A stretch of 8,995 nt of DNA from an uncultured Gallionellaceae bacterium (GCA_937873435.1 CALMWM010000492.1:1-8995), one strand, 5' to 3'; shown: positions 1-6,620, numbered from the stretch's first letter. The notes: a model not told the origin generated them from the letters alone. A program made the numbers and translations.

Positions 1-1136
1 CCGAAGATCTGCGACAGCTCGAAGCCGACGGCCTGCTGCGTCGCCGCCGGACTGCGGAAAGTCCGCAGGGTGTGCAACTGGTGGTGGACGGACGGGAATT
101 CCTGTCTTTTTGCAGCAACGATTACCTCGGCTTGGCCAATCATCCCGCGCTGGTCGCGGCGCTGCAGCAAGGCGCCGCGCAATTCGGGGCGGGGGCGGGC
201 GCTTCGCATCTGGTCAGCGGGCATACCGGGGCGCACCATAATCTCGAAACGCAGCTCGCCGAATTCGTCGGCTTGCCGCGCGCGCTGCTGTTCTCCACCG
301 GCTACATGGCCAATCTCGGTATCGTCACTGCGCTGGTCGGGCGCGACGACGAGATTTTCGCCGACAAGCTCAACCACGCTTCGCTTAACGATGCCGCGCT
401 GCTGTCGCGTGCCAAGCTGACTCGCTATCCCCACTGCGACCTGGCCGCGCTGGCGCAACGCCTCGCCGCTTCGCGCGCGCGGCGCAAGCTGGTGGCGGTC
501 GATGCGGTGTTCAGCATGGACGGCGACATCGCGCCGGTGCCTGAATTGCTCGCGTTGTGCGAGCGCTTCGATGCCTGGCTGCTGCTCGACGACGCCCACG
601 GCTTCGGCGTGCTGGGTGCGGAGGGGCGCGGGGTGCTGGAACATTTTGCGCTGCGTTCGCCGCGCATCCTCTATATGGCGACGCTGGGCAAGGCGGCGGG
701 CGTGGCCGGCGCGTTCGCGGCGGGCGAGGCGGCGCTGGTCGAGATGCTGATTCAGCGCGCTCGTACCTATATTTACACCACCGCGATGCCGCCGCCGCTG
801 GCGGTGGCGCTCTCCGCGAGCTTGCACCTGATCGCGGAAGAACGCTGGCGGCGCGCGCGGCTGACGGAATTGATCGCCGTGCTGCGCCAGCGTCTGCAAC
901 CGCGCCGCTGGCGTTTGCTGGCTTCGGCGACAGCGATCCAGCCGCTGATTATCGGCGGCAATGCGGAAACCCTGGCGGTGAGCGAGGCGCTGCGTGAACG
1001 TGGCATCTGGGTGCCGGCGATTCGCCCGCCCACCGTGCCGAAAGGGCAGGCACGCTTGCGCATTTCGCTGTCGGCGGCGCACCGGGTCGCGGATGTGGAA
1101 CAATTGGCCGCGGCCTTGAACGAGATCGAAGCATGA
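1..1136 (+). CDS. bioF: 8-amino-7-oxononanoate synthase (BioF), 5' end cut by window
   Basis: This is the PLP-dependent enzyme that condenses pimeloyl-ACP with L-alanine to 8-amino-7-oxononanoate, the first ring-forming precursor of biotin, in the cytoplasm. The reading frame is open from base 3 (codon phase 3) and 377 residues are visible. By comparison with E. coli BioF (384 residues), only about 8-12 N-terminal residues are missing. The GTG at 72 is internal, because family-like sequence (LRQLEADGLLRRRR) precedes it. Seen motifs are SNDYLGL near the N terminus, NHASL, VFSMDGD, the DDAHGFG motif (nt 588-608; its Asp contacts the PLP ring nitrogen), the PLP Schiff-base lysine in TLGKAAG (Lys codon at 690-692), and the C-terminal IRPPTVPKGQARLRISL motif. 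The TGA stop overlaps the bioH ATG by 4 nt (ATGA), indicating translational coupling. The assignment is secure. Confidence 0.96.
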   Translation, partial: EDLRQLEADGLLRRRRTAESPQGVQLVVDGREFLSFCSNDYLGLANHPALVAALQQGAAQFGAGAGASHLVSGHTGAHHNLETQLAEFVGLPRALLFSTGYMANLGIVTALVGRDDEIFADKLNHASLNDAALLSRAKLTRYPHCDLAALAQRLAASRARRKLVAVDAVFSMDGDIAPVPELLALCERFDAWLLLDDAHGFGVLGAEGRGVLEHFALRSPRILYMATLGKAAGVAGAFAAGEAALVEMLIQRARTYIYTTAMPPPLAVALSASLHLIAEERWRRARLTELIAVLRQRLQPRRWRLLASATAIQPLIIGGNAETLAVSEALRERGIWVPAIRPPTVPKGQARLRISLSAAHRVADVEQLAAALNEIEA

Positions 1137-1897
1137 GTGTGCAGGTCGAAACCAGCGGGGCGGGCGCGGATCTGGTGCTGCTGCATGGCTGGGGCATGGA
1201 TGGCGGTGTGTGGGAGGGGGTAAAGGCGGCTCTGGCAGCTTCGTTCCGGCTGCACGTGGTGGATTTGCCCGGTTACGGCGCAAGCCCTGCCGTGACCCCG
1301 TATTGTTTGGAAAATCTGGTTAAGGAAGTCGCTGCTGCAGTGCCGGAACGCGCGCACTGGTGCGGCTGGTCGCTGGGCGGGTTGGTGGCGCTTGAAGCCG
1401 CACGGCGCTTGCCGCAGAGGCTAATCAGGCTGGTGCTGGTGGCGAGTACGCCCTGCTTCGTCCGGCGCGATGATTGGGCTTGCGCGGTGGCGCCGGAAAC
1501 CCTGCGCGAATTCGCTGCCGCGCTGGAAGGCGATTACGAAGGCACGCTGAAGCGTTTTCTGGCCTTGCAGGCGCGCGGTGACGAGGCGGCGAAAGGGGTG
1601 TTGCGCAGCCTGCGCGAACGCTTGTTTGCCCATGGCCATCCGGCGCTGGCAGCGTTGCGCGGCGGTCTGGAAATTCTGCTGGCAAGCGACTTGCGCGATC
1701 AGGTGGCTGGTTTGGCTCAGCCGGTTTTGGTCTTGCATGGCGAGCGCGACATGCTTGCGCCGCTGGCTGCCGGAAAATGGCTGGCAACGCAGCTATCCGG
1801 CGCGCGGCTGGCCATTATACCGGGGGCAGCCCATGCGCCGTTCCTTTCTCACCCGCAGGTATTTACCCGCGCGTTAACGGAGTTCTTAAATGAGTGA
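1133..1897 (+). CDS. bioH: Pimeloyl-ACP methyl ester carboxylesterase (BioH)
   Basis: This 254-residue alpha/beta hydrolase demethylates pimeloyl-ACP methyl ester and so ends the BioC-primed detour through fatty acid synthesis. The catalytic triad is visible: the nucleophile Ser80 in the elbow GWSLGG, Asp206 in GERDML, and His234 in GAAHAPFLSHP. This spacing is within one or two residues of E. coli BioH (Ser82, Asp207, His235). The oxyanion-hole region LLHGWGM is at residues 16-22. Length is normal for the family. The start ATG lies inside the bioF stop (ATGA) and has only a weak Shine-Dalgarno-like stretch upstream, consistent with coupled translation. The 3' end overlaps bioC by 8 nt. General alpha/beta hydrolases look alike, but placement between bioF and bioC makes BioH the clear call. 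Confidence 0.94.
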   Translation: MSVQVETSGAGADLVLLHGWGMDGGVWEGVKAALAASFRLHVVDLPGYGASPAVTPYCLENLVKEVAAAVPERAHWCGWSLGGLVALEAARRLPQRLIRLVLVASTPCFVRRDDWACAVAPETLREFAAALEGDYEGTLKRFLALQARGDEAAKGVLRSLRERLFAHGHPALAALRGGLEILLASDLRDQVAGLAQPVLVLHGERDMLAPLAAGKWLATQLSGARLAIIPGAAHAPFLSHPQVFTRALTEFLNE

Positions 1898-2765
1898 CAC
1901 TTTGCTCGACAAACGCCAGGTGCGGCGCGCTTTCGGCCGTGCAGCGGCGACCTACGACGCGGCGGCGGTGTTGCAGCGCGAGGTCTGCGACCGCATGGCG
2001 GAGCGCCTGCAATTCCTCAAGGTCATGCCGCAGCGAATTCTCGATGCCGGCTGCGGCACCGGTTACGGCACTCGTCAACTGCTCGCACATTACCCCGAGG
2101 CACGCATGGTGGCGCTGGACATCGCGCCGGCTATGCTGACTGCCGCGCGCGGAGGCACATCGCTGTGGCAGCGCTGGCTGGCGCGGCGGCGCGACAGTTT
2201 CGTGTGCGGCGACCTGGAAGCGCTGCCGCTGGCGGCGGGCAGCGTTGATATGTTGTGGTCGAACCTGGCGCTGCAATGGTGCAACGATCTAGACGCCACT
2301 TTTAGTGATTTTCACCGGGTGATTGCGCCGGAAGGCCTGCTGATGTTCAGCACCTTCGGGCCGGATACCTTGAAGGAGTTGCGCCGGGCTTTTGGCGAAC
2401 TCGACGGCTACCCCCATGTCAGCCGTTTCACCGATATGCACGACATCGGCGATGCGCTGGTGCGCGCGGGTTTTTCGGCGCCGGTGATGGATATGGACAT
2501 GCTGACCCTGACCTACGACGACCTGCCGTCGCTAATGCGCGACCTGAAAGCCATCGGCGCGCACAATGCCGCCGCCGGACGGCGCCAGGGCTTGATGGGA
2601 AAGGGCGAGTGGCGCCGCTTGCAAGCAATTTACGAGGCCATGCGCCGCGACGGCAAACTGCCCGCCACCTACGAGGTGGTTTACGGCCATGCGTGGCGCG
2701 GTGAAAAGCCTGTGCTGCCGTCGACGGACGGCAGCCAGCCGATCCGCTTCGCCCCGCGCCGATGA
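1890..2765 (+). CDS. bioC: Malonyl-ACP O-methyltransferase (BioC)
   Basis: This 291-residue class I SAM-dependent methyltransferase methylates the free carboxyl of malonyl-ACP, so that the fatty acid synthase can elongate it to pimeloyl-ACP methyl ester. It starts with the BioC-typical segment KRQVRRAFGRAAATYD (residues 8-23). SAM-binding motif I is ILDAGCGTGYG (50-60). The acidic end of strand 2 is in VALDIAP (74-80), and a motif like post-I/II is GDLEALPL (107-114). WSNLALQWCNDL (123-134), then FSTFGPDTLKEL (153-164), follow as in BioC proteins. The start ATG has a good upstream ACGGAG (1877-1882) seven bases away, inside the end of bioH. The stop overlaps the bioD start by 4 nt. A basic C-terminal tail (IRFAPRR) ends the protein. 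The pairing with bioH immediately upstream fits the known partnership. Confidence 0.95.
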   Translation: MSDTLLDKRQVRRAFGRAAATYDAAAVLQREVCDRMAERLQFLKVMPQRILDAGCGTGYGTRQLLAHYPEARMVALDIAPAMLTAARGGTSLWQRWLARRRDSFVCGDLEALPLAAGSVDMLWSNLALQWCNDLDATFSDFHRVIAPEGLLMFSTFGPDTLKELRRAFGELDGYPHVSRFTDMHDIGDALVRAGFSAPVMDMDMLTLTYDDLPSLMRDLKAIGAHNAAAGRRQGLMGKGEWRRLQAIYEAMRRDGKLPATYEVVYGHAWRGEKPVLPSTDGSQPIRFAPRR

Positions 2766-3439
2766 ATAAGGCGTATTTCATCACCGGCACCGATACCGGC
2801 GTGGGCAAAACACTGGTGTCCTGTGCCTTGCTGCGCGCCTTCGTTGCTCAGGGAAGGCGGGCGGTGGGGATGAAGCCGGTTGCCGCCGGTTGCGAGGCTG
2901 CCGCGGGAAGCCTGGTCTGCGACGATGTGGAAAAATTGATAGCAGCGGGCAATGTCGCTGCACCGCGAGCATGGATCAATCCATATTCCTTCCTGCCGCC
3001 GGTTGCGCCGCATGTTGCTGCCACCCAGGCCGGAGTCGAGATCAGCCTCGATCGGGTAACGGAGGCATTCGCTTGTCTGAGCGGTTCTGCGGATGTGGTG
3101 ATCGTGGAGGGGGTCGGCGGCTGGCGGGTGCCGCTCAATGAGTGCGAGGATACGGCGGACATGGCGCGCTGCCTGGCATTGCCGGTGATCCTGGTGGTGG
3201 GGATGCGTTTGGGTTGCCTGAATCACGCGCTGCTGACGGCTCAGGCAGTCGAGGCCTCCGGGCTGAAGCTGGCTGGGTGGGTCGCCAACCGTGTCGACCC
3301 GCTGATGTCGATGTTCGATGAGAATTTACAAGCGCTGGAAAGACGGCTGGCTGCACCGCTATTAGGCGTTCTGCCTCATTCGGCGGCGCCGGATGCCGAT
3401 TCGGCGGCGCAATACTTGCGCATGGATAGTCTGGCTTGA
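2762..3439 (+). CDS. bioD: ATP-dependent dethiobiotin synthetase (BioD)
   Basis: BioD uses CO2 and ATP to form the ureido ring of dethiobiotin from 7,8-diaminononanoate. The 225-residue product has the family P-loop GTDTGVGKT (residues 9-17), the substrate/Mg site KPVAAG (38-43, with Lys38), and the EGVGGWRVPL motif, which corresponds to EGAGGW in E. coli. A C-terminal NRVDP element matches the nucleotide-specificity loop. Length is typical. No Shine-Dalgarno sequence precedes the ATG. It begins in the ATGA overlap with bioC, so expression probably depends on translation of bioC. This is the last gene of the visible bio operon. The next gene starts 80 nt downstream, and I see no convincing intrinsic terminator in between. 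Confidence 0.95.
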   Translation: MNKAYFITGTDTGVGKTLVSCALLRAFVAQGRRAVGMKPVAAGCEAAAGSLVCDDVEKLIAAGNVAAPRAWINPYSFLPPVAPHVAATQAGVEISLDRVTEAFACLSGSADVVIVEGVGGWRVPLNECEDTADMARCLALPVILVVGMRLGCLNHALLTAQAVEASGLKLAGWVANRVDPLMSMFDENLQALERRLAAPLLGVLPHSAAPDADSAAQYLRMDSLA

Positions 3440-3455
3440 CCGGTAACGTTCTGAT

Positions 3456-3485
3456 TTGCATAAAACTAGGTGCGGCTTGTAAAAT
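3456..3485 (+). promoter_or_regulatory. Weak candidate sigma70 promoter for the Rrf2 regulator gene
   Basis: Within the 80-nt bioD-rrf2 gap there is TTGCAT (3456-3461), an 18-nt spacer and TAAAAT (3480-3485). The -10 matches consensus at 5 of 6 positions, but the -35 matches at only 3 of 6. Transcription would start near 3492. A GAGG at 3494-3497 is too far (about 22 nt) from the ATG to act as a normal ribosome binding site. An AT-rich TTATAC at 3503-3508 is an alternative -10 that would give an almost leaderless mRNA. This is inference only. Confidence 0.3.
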
Positions 3486-3519
3486 AGGACATCGAGGTCA
3501 ACTTATACACTGAACAAAA

Positions 3520-3990
3520 ATGATACTGTCCCGCACTGGTCAATATGCAGTCCAAGCGTTGATATACGTCGCCACCCAGCCGCCCGGCGAACCCATCCTG
3601 AATCGCAAGATTGCCGAACGTCTGAACGTGCCTACCGCGTATCTCGCCAAAATTATGCAAACCTTGTGTAAGGGGAATCTGTTATATTCATTTAGAGGCC
3701 GGCAAGGCGGGTTTTGCCTGCGCGAAGGCGGTGAAAAGACCGATCTGATGCAGATCCTGGTTTTGATCGAAGGTGTGGGTTTTACCGAAAACTGTGTGCT
3801 CGGCCTGAAAATATGTAGCGAAGAGACGGCTTGCCCGATGCACTCGAAATGGAAGCCGATCAAGGATAAAATTTCCAGCTTGTTGCGCGAACAGACGCTG
3901 GAAAAGCTTGCTACGGCGGTGAAAACCGGCAAGTATCGGATTGCCGATCTGCCGATGGCTGCGATGGCTGTCGACGAAAAGCCTCTGTGA
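3520..3990 (+). CDS. Rrf2-family transcriptional regulator, probable Fe-S cluster sensor
   Basis: This 156-residue protein has an N-terminal winged helix of the Rrf2 family (IscR, NsrR, RirA and CymR relatives). The start MILSRTGQYAVQALIYVA matches the family opening and fixes the ATG at 3520, although no good Shine-Dalgarno lies close to it. The recognition helix is around residues 38-50 (PTAYLAKIMQTLC) and the wing is RGRQGGF (59-65). Three cysteines, C92, C99 and C105, form a C-X6-C-X5-C triad very near the IscR cluster ligands (C92/C98/C104). This suggests a [2Fe-2S] or [4Fe-4S] sensor of iron-sulfur status, oxygen or NO. C50 and C66 lie outside the triad. The target cannot be told from sequence. 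An FNR-type gene and the cbb3 operon lie downstream in the same direction, so a link to respiratory control is plausible. It is not clearly IscR, since no isc genes adjoin it. A local name is not assigned. Confidence 0.9.
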   Translation: MILSRTGQYAVQALIYVATQPPGEPILNRKIAERLNVPTAYLAKIMQTLCKGNLLYSFRGRQGGFCLREGGEKTDLMQILVLIEGVGFTENCVLGLKICSEETACPMHSKWKPIKDKISSLLREQTLEKLATAVKTGKYRIADLPMAAMAVDEKPL

Positions 3991-4038
3991 AATGACTGCT
4001 GATCCGGAGCGAGTTGATGATTTCCGGTGGGTTTCGCG

Positions 4039-4051
4039 TATCACTTTGATA
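4039..4051. promoter_or_regulatory. Perfect short inverted repeat upstream of the FNR-type gene
   Basis: TATCA-CTT-TGATA is a perfect 5-bp dyad with a 3-bp spacer, ending 14 nt before the FNR-type start codon and just upstream of its likely ribosome binding site (AAAGG, 4051-4055). It could be an operator or a tiny hairpin that masks translation start. It does not match the FNR consensus (TTGAT-N4-ATCAA), and a short AT-rich dyad can arise by chance. Confidence 0.25.
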
Positions 4052-4065
4052 AAGGTTGACCAATC

Positions 4066-4809
4066 ATGATTAACCAGCCGATCCGGCTAGTGTCCAGCAA
4101 TCCGACCTTGGGGTGCACCCCGATCACCTGCAAGGATTGCGGCGTTTACCAGCTATGCCTGCCGATGGGCTTGAACCAGAGCGATACCTCGCTACTGGAC
4201 AGCATCGTCAAGCGCAAGCAAGTCTATAAGCGCGGGGAGGTGCTATACCGCGTCGGTCAGCCGTTCGAATACATCTATGCAGTGCGTAGCGGATCGGTGA
4301 AAACCTATATCTTCACCGACGATGGCCGGGTGCAGATTACCGGCTTCCATATTGCCGGCGAGCTGATCGGCCTCAATGACATCGACTCCCGTGTGTATAG
4401 CTGCGAGGCCAGAGCGCTGGAAACCACTTCGGTGTGCGAAGTATCCATCGACCGCTTCCAGGAGTTGGTTGAAAAAAGTCCTTCCATCCAGTATCAAATG
4501 CTCAAGATCATGAGCGGCGAAATTCGCCATAATCAGGAATTGATGCTGCTGCTTGGCAAGAAGAGCGCCGAGGAGCGGGTGGCAACTTACCTTTTGAGTC
4601 TGTCGCGGCGCTTCGAAAGACGCAATTATTCCCCCGCGCAGTTCAATCTCAGCATGTCGCGTAGCGACATCGGCAATTATCTCGGCCTGGCCGAAGAAAC
4701 TGTCTGCCGTGTGCTGGCGCGCTTCCAGGATGAGGGTTTGATCACCTCGCAGCGACGCCAGATCAACCTTGTTGATATGGACAGGTTGAAAAATATTGCA
4801 CGCGGATAG
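4066..4809 (+). CDS. fnr: FNR-type CRP-family oxygen-responsive transcriptional regulator
   Basis: This 247-residue protein is a global anaerobic regulator of the FNR/ANR type. In FNR, an oxygen-labile [4Fe-4S] cluster drives dimerisation and DNA binding at low oxygen. The N-terminal cluster segment TCKDCGVYQLC gives C22, C25 and C31 (C-X2-C-X5-C). The fourth ligand is C124 in ETTSVCEV, equivalent to E. coli C122. Next come the cyclic-nucleotide-like beta-roll (about 45-130), with RSGSVKTY and GELIG, then the dimerisation helix (about 138-165, MLKIMSGEIRHNQELMLLL). The C-terminal helix-turn-helix is SRSDIGNYLGLAEETVCRVLARF (198-220 region). The recognition helix reads E211-T-V-C214-R215, where E. 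coli FNR has E209-x-x-S212-R213, so the usual Ser is Cys. AAAGG at 4051-4055 is the likely ribosome binding site. Its neighbours, an Rrf2 regulator and cbb3 genes with FNR-type sites, support the role. FixK-type proteins lack the cysteine set, so FNR is the better name. Confidence 0.93.
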   Translation: MINQPIRLVSSNPTLGCTPITCKDCGVYQLCLPMGLNQSDTSLLDSIVKRKQVYKRGEVLYRVGQPFEYIYAVRSGSVKTYIFTDDGRVQITGFHIAGELIGLNDIDSRVYSCEARALETTSVCEVSIDRFQELVEKSPSIQYQMLKIMSGEIRHNQELMLLLGKKSAEERVATYLLSLSRRFERRNYSPAQFNLSMSRSDIGNYLGLAEETVCRVLARFQDEGLITSQRRQINLVDMDRLKNIARG

Positions 4810-4884
4810 CGCTGCAACGCCTTATTTCCGGGTATCTTGGTCAACATAATTCGGACTGCTGGGTACGAATTAATTGCATTAAAG

Positions 4885-4898
4885 TTGACCCCTGTCAG
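4885..4898. promoter_or_regulatory. FNR-type binding site upstream of ccoN
   Basis: The sequence TTGAC-CCCT-GTCAG is a dyad matching the FNR/ANR pattern TTGAY-N4-RTCAA at 9 of 10 arm positions. Its centre (4891.5) lies 29.5 nt upstream of the first base of a TATATT -10 (4921). With a start near 4933, this gives a centre at about -41.5, the classic class II activator position. An AT-rich dyad (4870-4882) abuts it upstream, where the alpha-subunit C-terminal domain of RNA polymerase would contact DNA. The encoded FNR-type protein next door is the likely binder. Confidence 0.82.
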
Positions 4899-4920
4899 TG
4901 TTTGTTGCTCCATTTGGGTT

Positions 4921-4926
4921 TATATT
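4921..4926 (+). promoter_or_regulatory. -10 element of the FNR-dependent ccoN promoter
   Basis: TATATT matches the sigma70 -10 consensus at 5 of 6 positions. No good -35 hexamer lies 16-18 nt upstream, as expected when an activator bound at -41.5 replaces it. The predicted start is near 4933, leaving an unusually long leader of about 226 nt before ccoN. Confidence 0.65.
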
Positions 4927-5053
4927 TGCGCGGTGTGAAAAGCCAGATGGCGCAGTTGCGTTATTTGGCGCGGTCATGCTGATGTTTAAGGCAAGTAGGT
5001 TCAGACTGTTGGAGTGTGATGGTCTGTTTTACTAAGGGTCGAAAAAAAGTATG

Positions 5054-5080
5054 GCCTGCTTGCGGTAAGTGACCGCAGGC
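5054..5080 (+). other. Hairpin in the ccoN leader
   Basis: TGCGGT (5061-5066) pairs with ACCGCA (5072-5077) around a 5-nt loop. An outer GCC (5054-5056)/GGC (5078-5080) can extend it across a 4-nt bulge. No U-tract follows, so it is not an intrinsic terminator. It may stabilise the long mRNA leader or bind an RNA regulator. Its function is unknown. Confidence 0.45.
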
Positions 5081-5158
5081 AAGTGCCGTAACCAGTGCAG
5101 TATGTGGGGGCGGTGCTTGTAGGGAGCCCGAGTTAATATTCATAGCAAGGAGAAAATT

Positions 5159-6598
5159 ATGGCGTCGGTTGGAGTAGCGAGTGCCGGGCAATACAATTAC
5201 GACGTAGTTCGTAAATTTACAATCCTGGCCCTGATTTGGGGGGCGGTGGGCATGCTGGTGGGGGTGATTATCGCCTCCGAACTGGCATGGCCGGTTATCA
5301 ATATGGATCTTCCGTGGATCACCTTTGGTCGTCTGCGTCCGGTACACACCGGTGCGGTGATTTTCGGCTTCGGTGGTTGCGCGCTGTTTGCAACGTCTTA
5401 TTACGTTGTTCAGCGTACTTGCGGCGTCCGCCTGTTGTCGGATGGTATGGCGAGCTTTACCTTCTGGGGCTACCAGTTGTGTATCGTGCTGGCTGCTCTG
5501 GGCGATGTGCTGGGTTTTTCCCAAGGTCGCGAATATGCCGAAATGGAATGGCCGACCGATCTGTTGATCGCCGTGGTGTGGGTAACCTACGCCATCGTGT
5601 TCATCGGTACGGTGTTCAAGCGCAAGCAACCCCATATCTATGTGGCTAACTGGTTCTACATGGCCTTTATCCTGGCAGTCGCGTTGTTGCACATTTTCAA
5701 CAACCTGGCGGTTCCTGTCAGCTTGACCAAGTCCTACCCGGTGTTCTCCGGCGCACAAGACGCCATGGTGCAATGGTGGTACGGCCACAATGCAGTGGGT
5801 TTCTTCCTGACCGCGGCATTCCTGGGTATGATGTACTACTTCGTGCCAAAACAAGCCGGCCGTCCGATCTACTCCTACCGCTTGTCCATCGTCCACTTCT
5901 GGGCGCTGATTTTCATGTACATGTGGGCGGGTCCGCATCACTTGCACTGGACGGCGCTGCCTGACTGGGTTTCCACCATGGGTGCGACCTTCTCCATCAT
6001 GCTGCTGATGCCTTCCTGGGGCGGTATGATCAACGGCATCATGACGATGTCCGGTGCCTGGGACAAGCTGCGCACCGACCCGATCCTGCGTTTCCTGATC
6101 GTATCCTTGTCGTTCTATGGCATGTCTACCTTTGAAGGTCCGATGATGTCCCTGAAAGACGTGAATGCGTTGTCCCACTATACCGACTGGACGGTGGGTC
6201 ACGTGCACTCCGGCGCGCTGGGTTTTGTCGCGATGCTGACTTTCGGTTCGCTCTATCATCTGGTCCCCAAGCTGTGGGATACCGGCAAAATGTACAGCAC
6301 CAAGCTGATCACCGTACATTTCTGGCTGGCAACCATCGGCACGTTGCTGTACATCACGGCGATGTGGATCTCCGGCATCATGCAGGGTCTGATGTGGCGT
6401 GCTTATGACGACTTCGGCAACTTGCAGTATTCCTTTGCCGAAACCGTTGCTGCCATGCATCCCTACTTTGCGATGCGTGCCTTGGGCGGGGTGTTCTTCC
6501 TGACCGGCATGGTGTTGATGGTATACAACGTGTTCATGACTATCGGTCAGGCCAAGAGCGCACCGGCTTCCGGTAACTTGGCGGCGAACGCGGCTTAA
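5159..6598 (+). CDS. ccoN: cbb3-type cytochrome c oxidase subunit I (CcoN)
   Basis: CcoN is the catalytic haem-copper subunit of the high-affinity cbb3 oxidase in the inner membrane. It reduces O2 to water and pumps protons during micro-oxic growth. The 479 residues form about 12 hydrophobic membrane segments. All metal ligands are present: H63 in RPVHTG and H350 (low-spin haem b), H348 (high-spin haem b3, in GHVHSG), and H210, H260 and H261 for CuB (WYGHN and GPHHLHW). Y254 sits six residues before the HH pair, as required for the Tyr-His cross-link of this class. These sit at an offset of +3 from the P. stutzeri numbering (H60, H207, Y251, H257/258, H345, H347). The conserved Glu (E326, STFEGPMM) is kept. 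The start ATG has an ideal AAGGAG six bases upstream. It is the first gene of ccoNOQP, behind an FNR-type promoter. It is complete with no anomalies. Confidence 0.98.
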   Translation: MASVGVASAGQYNYDVVRKFTILALIWGAVGMLVGVIIASELAWPVINMDLPWITFGRLRPVHTGAVIFGFGGCALFATSYYVVQRTCGVRLLSDGMASFTFWGYQLCIVLAALGDVLGFSQGREYAEMEWPTDLLIAVVWVTYAIVFIGTVFKRKQPHIYVANWFYMAFILAVALLHIFNNLAVPVSLTKSYPVFSGAQDAMVQWWYGHNAVGFFLTAAFLGMMYYFVPKQAGRPIYSYRLSIVHFWALIFMYMWAGPHHLHWTALPDWVSTMGATFSIMLLMPSWGGMINGIMTMSGAWDKLRTDPILRFLIVSLSFYGMSTFEGPMMSLKDVNALSHYTDWTVGHVHSGALGFVAMLTFGSLYHLVPKLWDTGKMYSTKLITVHFWLATIGTLLYITAMWISGIMQGLMWRAYDDFGNLQYSFAETVAAMHPYFAMRALGGVFFLTGMVLMVYNVFMTIGQAKSAPASGNLAANAA

Positions 6599-6620
6599 TT
6601 CTAGGGATAGACTAAGGAAC

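Larger units (their letters stand above)
4810..5158. other. 349-nt control region between the FNR-type gene and ccoN
   Basis: No credible gene was found in this gap. It holds an AT-rich dyad TTAAT-TGC-ATTAA (4870-4882), an FNR-type site (4885-4898) and a -10 element (4921-4926). These are followed by a long predicted leader of about 226 nt with a hairpin (5054-5080), and the ribosome binding site AAGGAG (5147-5152) six bases before ccoN. No clear terminator for the upstream FNR-type gene is visible. Confidence 0.8.

Noticed and set aside
773..1357. Minus-strand open frame of 194 codons over bioF/bioH
   Set aside because: It lies opposite confidently identified genes in GC-rich DNA, has no domain signature and straddles the bioF-bioH overlap.
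2681..3226. Minus-strand open frame of 181 codons over bioC/bioD
   Set aside because: It is the antisense shadow of secure genes, with low-complexity His/Arg/Ser-rich composition and no family resemblance.
3378..3410. Direct repeat ATTCGGCGGCGC, two copies, in the 3' end of bioD
   Set aside because: The 12-bp copies encode the similar peptide stretches HSAAPD and DSAAQY in GC-rich coding sequence. There is no sign of a mobile or regulatory element.
4014..4044. TTGATG-N19-TATCAC as a promoter for the FNR-type gene
   Set aside because: The spacer is too long and the -10 poor. The gene may be transcribed from the rrf2 promoter instead.
4056..4069. TTGAC-CAAT-CATGA at the FNR-type gene start as an autoregulatory FNR site
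   Set aside because: Only one half-site fits; the other arm matches at one base of five and overlaps the start codon.
5002..5030. CAGAC...GTCTG followed by TTTT, terminator-like, in the ccoN leader
   Set aside because: The stem has only 5 bp with a 15-nt loop and a short T run, too weak to call a terminator or attenuator.
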